DNA of 9,065 nt, from NCBI GenBank assembly GCA_023262305.1, contig JALRCK010000012.1:1-9065 (forward strand), given 5' to 3'. The translations under genes were made by a program, and so were the position numbers. Shown piece by piece: positions 6,080 to 9,065 of this stretch. The notes beneath the pieces were generated by a model. It did no database searches and had not been told where the DNA came from. It saw only the letters and a list, made by a program, of their open reading frames with translations. Position 1 is the first letter of the stretch. Each line of letters opens with the position of its first letter. This DNA is from Deltaproteobacteria bacterium. Its GTDB lineage: Bacteria; Bdellovibrionota_C; UBA2361; OMII01.

Positions 6080-6119
6080 TCACACTGACCATACCTACCC
6101 ACTAAATCCGTCGAAGACC

Positions 6120-6152
6120 AAAAAAAGAGAGGAGGGTTTCCCCTCCTCTCTT
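6120..6152 (-). terminator. Rho-independent terminator of the collagen-like gene
   Basis: GAGAGGAGGG (6127-6136) pairs perfectly with CCCTCCTCTC (6141-6150) around TTTC, and A-T pairs extend the stem. On the minus strand the stem is followed by seven T (complement of the A-run 6120-6126). It lies 21 nt after the stop codon. Confidence 0.9.
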
Positions 6153-6173
6153 CAGGCTTTCCTAACGGTCGCT

Positions 6174-7490
6174 CTAGCGCTCAAGCTTGAAGCATGTGAG
6201 AGCAGAGAGTCCATTGTTGTAGGCACAGGCATTCACGATATCCCAGTTGCCATTGACCCACTTAACGATCGTGTTGTTGCTGCAGGAGCTAAATCCAGCA
6301 GCGGTCACGATAGCTGGACCTTGGAATCCGTTGTGCTGACAGACCTTCATGATCGTTGCGTCGTCTGCGGCTAAACGGATACCAGAGTTCAGCGTGATTC
6401 CCAATCCGCTAAAGGATGCAACACCGTACGTCACCCGTGCTCCAAAAGAACATCCCTGACCAGGCGTTGGAACCTCATAAGATATGTTCCGAGAGAATGG
6501 CGAGTTAATAACTCCCTGGGCGCAGTTGGCGATCGCAAGGGTCTGAGCATTTCCTACCATCGCTCGAAGAACCGGGAAGTCGCTGTTCGGAACCTTGGCG
6601 AGCCATACCCAGATATGAAGGTTATCCTTCTTCTGCTCGAATCGTGAACCCGAGAATGCGAGATCGTTTTTGATGCCACTATCAAAGAGAATCGGGGAGT
6701 TTCCAAGGTGCGACATCGGATCTTTAACATCTCCCTTGCGCACCACGATTCGGTGCTGGATCTCTCCACTGCTACCAAAACGAACCTCTGCGGTGGCGGC
6801 GTATTTGTTCGCCCCATCCGAGAATAATGCTGGAGCTGGCTGGTACGTTACGTTCAGGGCTGGAAGGTCCCGAGCATCGTACAGGGTGTTCGCTACGATC
6901 GTCTTCACCTGCTCAGTCGTAACACTTGAACCTGGCTGGAGACCTGCAACAGCTTGAGCAACTATCCTTTGAACTGTAGTGGTGTCTACGCTTGTGCCGT
7001 CAGCACCGCGATCACCTTTTTCTCCCTTGTCGCCTCTATCGCCCTTATCTCCTCTGTCTCCCTTCAATCCTTGCTGACCCGGAGCACCTGCGTCTCCCTT
7101 GTCACCTTTCAAGCCCTGGAGCCCAGTCAGACCACGATCTCCCTTGTCACCTTTATCTCCCTTAAGACCTTGCGCACCAACATCTCCCTTATCGCCCTTG
7201 GGTCCTGCAAGACCTGGCACAGCGGGAGCGGGCGGCGGAGCCACACTCGTCGCCATACCAGCGGCGATCTGGTTGACCCTGCTATTGGTCTGTTTCAATT
7301 GCTTCGTGAGAAGCGAAATCTTTTCAGCCGACTTTCCGATCTTTCGCTCTAGGGCACGAACATCATAGATGCCTCCAATCGGAGAAACGACCACCTCGTT
7401 TGATTGAGCGTGCGCCGCTTCAAGAATCGAGAATGTACTGATGAGAGAAATGCCGAGAATGGCAACCGGAAGGATACGAGTGCTCTTCAT
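6174..7490 (-). CDS. Secreted collagen-like protein with coiled-coil stalk and six-cysteine C-terminal domain
   Basis: The start is set at the ATG at 7490-7488 (438 aa). A Sec signal peptide begins there: MKST, a hydrophobic core (6-22) and probable cleavage after AHA (26-28). AAAGAGG lies 9 nt upstream. An in-frame ATG at 7628 would place 46 unrelated residues before the signal and is rejected. Residues 41-79 look like a trimeric coiled coil. Residues 93-167 are 25 uninterrupted Gly-X-Y triplets, many of them GDK, GDR or GLK, the charged type that stabilises bacterial collagen helices lacking hydroxyproline. A helical neck (168-205) leads to a domain of about 230 residues with six cysteines (323, 347, 384, 403, 422, 433), perhaps three disulfides. 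The domain family is not one I recognise. An exported trimeric fibre or lollipop-shaped protein is likely; adhesion or surface binding is inference. Confidence 0.88.
   Translation of the reverse strand: MKSTRILPVAILGISLISTFSILEAAHAQSNEVVVSPIGGIYDVRALERKIGKSAEKISLLTKQLKQTNSRVNQIAAGMATSVAPPPAPAVPGLAGPKGDKGDVGAQGLKGDKGDKGDRGLTGLQGLKGDKGDAGAPGQQGLKGDRGDKGDRGDKGEKGDRGADGTSVDTTTVQRIVAQAVAGLQPGSSVTTEQVKTIVANTLYDARDLPALNVTYQPAPALFSDGANKYAATAEVRFGSSGEIQHRIVVRKGDVKDPMSHLGNSPILFDSGIKNDLAFSGSRFEQKKDNLHIWVWLAKVPNSDFPVLRAMVGNAQTLAIANCAQGVINSPFSRNISYEVPTPGQGCSFGARVTYGVASFSGLGITLNSGIRLAADDATIMKVCQHNGFQGPAIVTAAGFSSCSNNTIVKWVNGNWDIVNACAYNNGLSALTCFKLER
6996..7214 (-). repeat. Gly-X-Y coding repeat, 9-bp periodicity
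   Basis: The collagen segment is encoded by near-repeats of 9 bp (on the plus strand, variants of TCTCCCTTG and TCACCTTT). Such tracts can gain or lose triplets in frame by slippage, so the helix length may vary among strains. Confidence 0.75.
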
Positions 7491-7506
7491 ACCTATTAAC
7501 CTCTTT

Positions 7507-7538
7507 AAAAAACCGCGGGCCCCCACAGTGGCTCCCGC
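7507..7538 (-). terminator. Terminator-like hairpin in the leader of the collagen-like gene
   Basis: On the minus strand GCGGG (7538-7534) pairs with CCCGC (7519-7515), and two further G-C pairs can form after a 2-nt bulge. GG and then six T follow (7512-7507). AAAGAGG for the collagen-like gene starts almost at once after the T-run. No gene on this strand ends upstream in the visible region, since the next gene is divergent. The hairpin therefore sits in the 5' UTR, where it could act as an attenuator. Confidence 0.5.
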
Positions 7539-7692
7539 TTGTCTGTTTCTGTCTGGAGTTATGCTGAACGGGGCTCTGCATGCGACATCAAATCGCTTTA
7601 GACACCCCAAAATACGAGCTCCCCGCATGAACTTTTTTGTGTAAGGGCACTAGTGGAAACCTCTAAGGTGAGGGGGTAATTCGACTGAGAAT

Positions 7693-7699
7693 GAGGAGG
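7693..7699 (+). promoter_or_regulatory. Ribosome-binding site deciding the MBL-hydrolase start
   Basis: GAGGAGG is an almost perfect Shine-Dalgarno sequence ending 9 nt before the ATG at 7709. An in-frame ATG at 7691 overlaps this site and has no such signal of its own, so 7709 is preferred. Confidence 0.8.
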
Positions 7700-7708
7700 C
7701 AGTCCATC

Positions 7709-8572
7709 ATGAAACCCATAGAGATTGAGATCCTAGGTTCTGCTGGCGCAGTACCGACTCCTCGTGCGTTGTGTCCATGCCCGGTTTGCAGTGAGGCCCT
7801 TGAAAAGGGACCTCCCTTCTCACGGTGCGGCCCCTCCTACTTCATTCACGGACCAAACATCCTCATCGACACCCCTGAGGAGATCCGCATCCAACTGACT
7901 CGATCTAGGATCTCCGCGATTGAGGGGTGTTTTTACTCTCATTGGCATCCCGATCACGTTGCGGGTCGGCGAGTTTTCGAGATGAACTTCGATTTCACCG
8001 GGGGCTTCGCTAACAACCGAGTGACCCCAATCTATCTACCCCGCGGAGTCGCCGAAGATTTTCGCAAAATGCTCGGGATATGGGACTCCCTCAAATACAT
8101 GGAGACGAGAGGAATCGTAAAAATCATTGAACTCAAAGAGGACGAAACTGTACAGTTTAAACAATGCCAGGTCACTCCTATCCACTTAGCGGCACCGAAT
8201 ATGTACGCGTTCCTGATCGAGACCACTCATGGCACAAGAGGTATTATCGCTCCTGATGAGGTTTACCGTTGGGTGCCGCCTGAGAGGTTCCGCGGCGTAG
8301 ATATCGCGATCCTCCAAAGCGGTTTATTTGAAAGAGATCCCTTCACCGGTGAGCGAAGATTGCCGGAAGGTCTTCTTGAGGACATTGGAGAGATGAATTT
8401 TGAGATGACCATCACATTGCTCCAGCAACTAGGTGCAAAACGGTCAATCCTCTCTCACCTGGAGGAGCCCGAAGCCTTGAGCCATACACGATACCAAGAG
8501 CTTGAAAAAAAGCTTGCCCCGTTGGGACTCAACGTGTCATTCGCCTATGACATGCAGCGGATAGCAATCTAG
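7709..8572 (+). CDS. Metallo-beta-lactamase-fold hydrolase, PhnP-like
   Basis: The 287-residue protein keeps the zinc-binding motif of the superfamily: SHWHPDH (77-83) with His78, His80, Asp82 and His83. His159 in PIHLAAP, Asp183 in APDE and His250 in LSHLEEP fit the remaining ligands. After the first strand, LCPCPVC (21-27) gives Cys22, Cys24 and Cys27. A comparable cysteine cluster holds a structural zinc in PhnP, the phosphodiesterase acting on 5-phosphoribosyl 1,2-cyclic phosphate in phosphonate breakdown. No phn genes are nearby, so the substrate may be a different cyclic or nucleotide phosphodiester. No signal peptide is seen; the protein is probably cytoplasmic. The gene is divergent from the collagen-like gene and convergent with the ABC gene, so it is probably transcribed alone. 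Confidence 0.85.
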   Translation: MKPIEIEILGSAGAVPTPRALCPCPVCSEALEKGPPFSRCGPSYFIHGPNILIDTPEEIRIQLTRSRISAIEGCFYSHWHPDHVAGRRVFEMNFDFTGGFANNRVTPIYLPRGVAEDFRKMLGIWDSLKYMETRGIVKIIELKEDETVQFKQCQVTPIHLAAPNMYAFLIETTHGTRGIIAPDEVYRWVPPERFRGVDIAILQSGLFERDPFTGERRLPEGLLEDIGEMNFEMTITLLQQLGAKRSILSHLEEPEALSHTRYQELEKKLAPLGLNVSFAYDMQRIAI

Positions 8573-8615
8573 AAGCGCCCTCGAGGTAGTTCAATATTCC
8601 GGGCAGGGATGCTCG

Positions 8616-8645
8616 CCCCTCTCAATGAAGTTTCATTGAGAGGGG
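8616..8645. terminator. Perfect hairpin between convergent genes, probably bidirectional
   Basis: CCCCTCTCAATGA (8616-8628) pairs without mismatch with TCATTGAGAGGGG (8633-8645) around AGTT. It lies 43 nt after the MBL stop and 9 nt after the ABC stop on the other strand. No T-run follows on either side. Its position suggests it ends or protects both transcripts. Confidence 0.6.
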
Positions 8646-8654
8646 ACGATCATA

Positions 8655-9065
8655 CTAGCCGGCAGCCTTCTCTTCCTCAGAGAAGTTCCGCCACAAACGG
8701 GCGAACTCGCCCTGCTTGGCGAGGAGCTGCTCAACGGTGCCGCGTTCAACGAGCTCACCATGAGCGAACACCAACACCTCATCAAAGAGATGTAGAAGGT
8801 TGAACTTGTGGATCGCGGAGAGGACGCACAGGTGTCGAAATTCCTCGAGCAATCCCTCATAGATGATACGCTCGTTGTAGATGTCGACACTGCTCGTCGG
8901 CTCGTCCAAAAGGACGATATCCGAACCGCTATCTTTGACGAAGAAGAGCCCTCGCGCTACCGCAAGCCTCTGCTTCTCTCCACCACTTAAGCTCACGCCC
9001 TTCTCTGCGATATTGGTCTCAAGCCCCTTCGGAAGCCGCTTCAGCACTGGCGCGAACCGAGCCTT
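8655..9065 (-). CDS. ABC transporter ATP-binding domain, C-terminal part, exporter type, partial at right edge
   Basis: The frame is open from the window edge to the TAG at 8657-8655, giving the last 136 residues of a larger protein. In order it shows RLPKGLETNI, EKGVSLSGGEKQRLAVARG with an intact ABC signature, and IVLLDEPTSSVD (Walker B, catalytic Glu and D-loop). LSAIHKFNLL with the switch histidine and VLVFAHGELVERGT follow. The ending GEFARLWRNF resembles MsbA-like exporters, where the ATPase follows a six-helix membrane domain in the same chain; that part would lie beyond the window. The substrate cannot be inferred. In contrast with the pseudo-ABC protein at 1401-2915, all visible catalytic motifs are conserved. 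Confidence 0.92.
   Translation of the reverse strand, partial: KARFAPVLKRLPKGLETNIAEKGVSLSGGEKQRLAVARGLFFVKDSGSDIVLLDEPTSSVDIYNERIIYEGLLEEFRHLCVLSAIHKFNLLHLFDEVLVFAHGELVERGTVEQLLAKQGEFARLWRNFSEEEKAAG

Larger units (their letters stand above)
5724..6119. other. Gene-free stretch of about 400 bp with hairpins and short repeats
   Basis: No convincing protein gene lies between the start of hslR and the terminator of the collagen-like gene. The hslR promoter must be here or further upstream. Short readings exist on the minus strand (27 aa at 6092-6009, 26 aa at 5988-5908) and the plus strand (18 aa at 5905-5961). None has a good ribosome-binding site. The stretch has several small hairpins and a repeated 12-mer. 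I checked for tRNA, tmRNA, 5S, 6S and RNase P landmarks and found none. An unannotated structured RNA on either strand, or decayed sequence, both remain possible. Confidence 0.4.

Noticed and set aside
5908..6092. Two small minus-strand ORFs (27 and 26 aa)
   Set aside because: They lack good ribosome-binding sites and recognisable features; chance ORFs of this size are expected.
5724..6119. tRNA, tmRNA, 5S, 6S or RNase P RNA in the gene-free stretch
   Set aside because: I looked on both strands for T-loop, GAGGAAAGTCC-type and other core motifs by eye and found none. A covariance search would be needed to exclude divergent forms.
6012..6374. 120-codon GTG-started frame on the plus strand
   Set aside because: It runs through the terminator hairpin and into the antisense of the collagen-like gene, with no ribosome-binding site.
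6996..7214. Short-period repeat resembling a CRISPR or satellite array
   Set aside because: The period is 9 bp, in frame, and fully explained by Gly-X-Y codons.
7491..7628. 46-residue N-terminal extension of the collagen-like protein
   Set aside because: The signal peptide and Shine-Dalgarno point to the ATG at 7490, and the extension would place a terminator-like hairpin inside the coding sequence.
7691..7708. Alternative ATG for the MBL hydrolase
   Set aside because: It overlaps the GAGGAGG site that serves the ATG at 7709 and has no site of its own.

Overview
The window looks like a chromosomal segment from a Gram-negative bacterium. The main reason is an LPS-heptose-type nucleotidyltransferase at the left edge, supported by a Sec-type signal peptide on a collagen-like protein. 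Base composition is moderate and coding density is high. I see no tRNA, rRNA, CRISPR array, transposase or phage gene, so I cannot place the organism more precisely. A deltaproteobacterial or Bdellovibrio-like lineage is only a guess.

Layout. 1-547 (-): 5' part of a nucleotidyltransferase running into a HAD phosphatase motif, cut by the window edge. 664-1197 (+): AhpC-type 2-Cys peroxiredoxin, divergent from it and followed by a GNRA-loop hairpin and an intrinsic terminator. 1401-2915 (+): a protein with an ABC-ATPase fold whose catalytic motifs are all degraded, joined to one membrane segment and a long low-complexity tail. 2919-4115 (-): two-gene unit of a 115-aa unknown and a LOG/TIGR00730-family protein. 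4324-5312 (+): rnhB and yraN with an 88-bp overlap. 5337-5723 (-): hslR-like S4 protein. 5724-6119: gene-free, with small hairpins and a 12-nt repeat. 6174-7490 (-): secreted collagen-like protein with 25 Gly-X-Y triplets, a terminator just after it and a terminator-like hairpin in its leader. 7709-8572 (+): PhnP-like metallo-beta-lactamase-fold hydrolase. 8655-9065 (-): C-terminal end of an ABC exporter ATPase, cut by the window edge. A perfect hairpin separates the last two convergent genes.

Most genes are unrelated housekeeping functions: LPS core sugar supply, peroxide removal, removal of RNA from DNA, rescue of stalled 50S subunits and nucleotide hydrolysis. Only two pairs look functionally or transcriptionally coupled: rnhB-yraN, and the 115-aa unknown with the LOG gene. 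The least ordinary items are the pseudo-ABC membrane protein, the collagen-like protein with its possible leader attenuator, and the 400-bp gene-free stretch. I found no defence system or clearly new multi-gene system.
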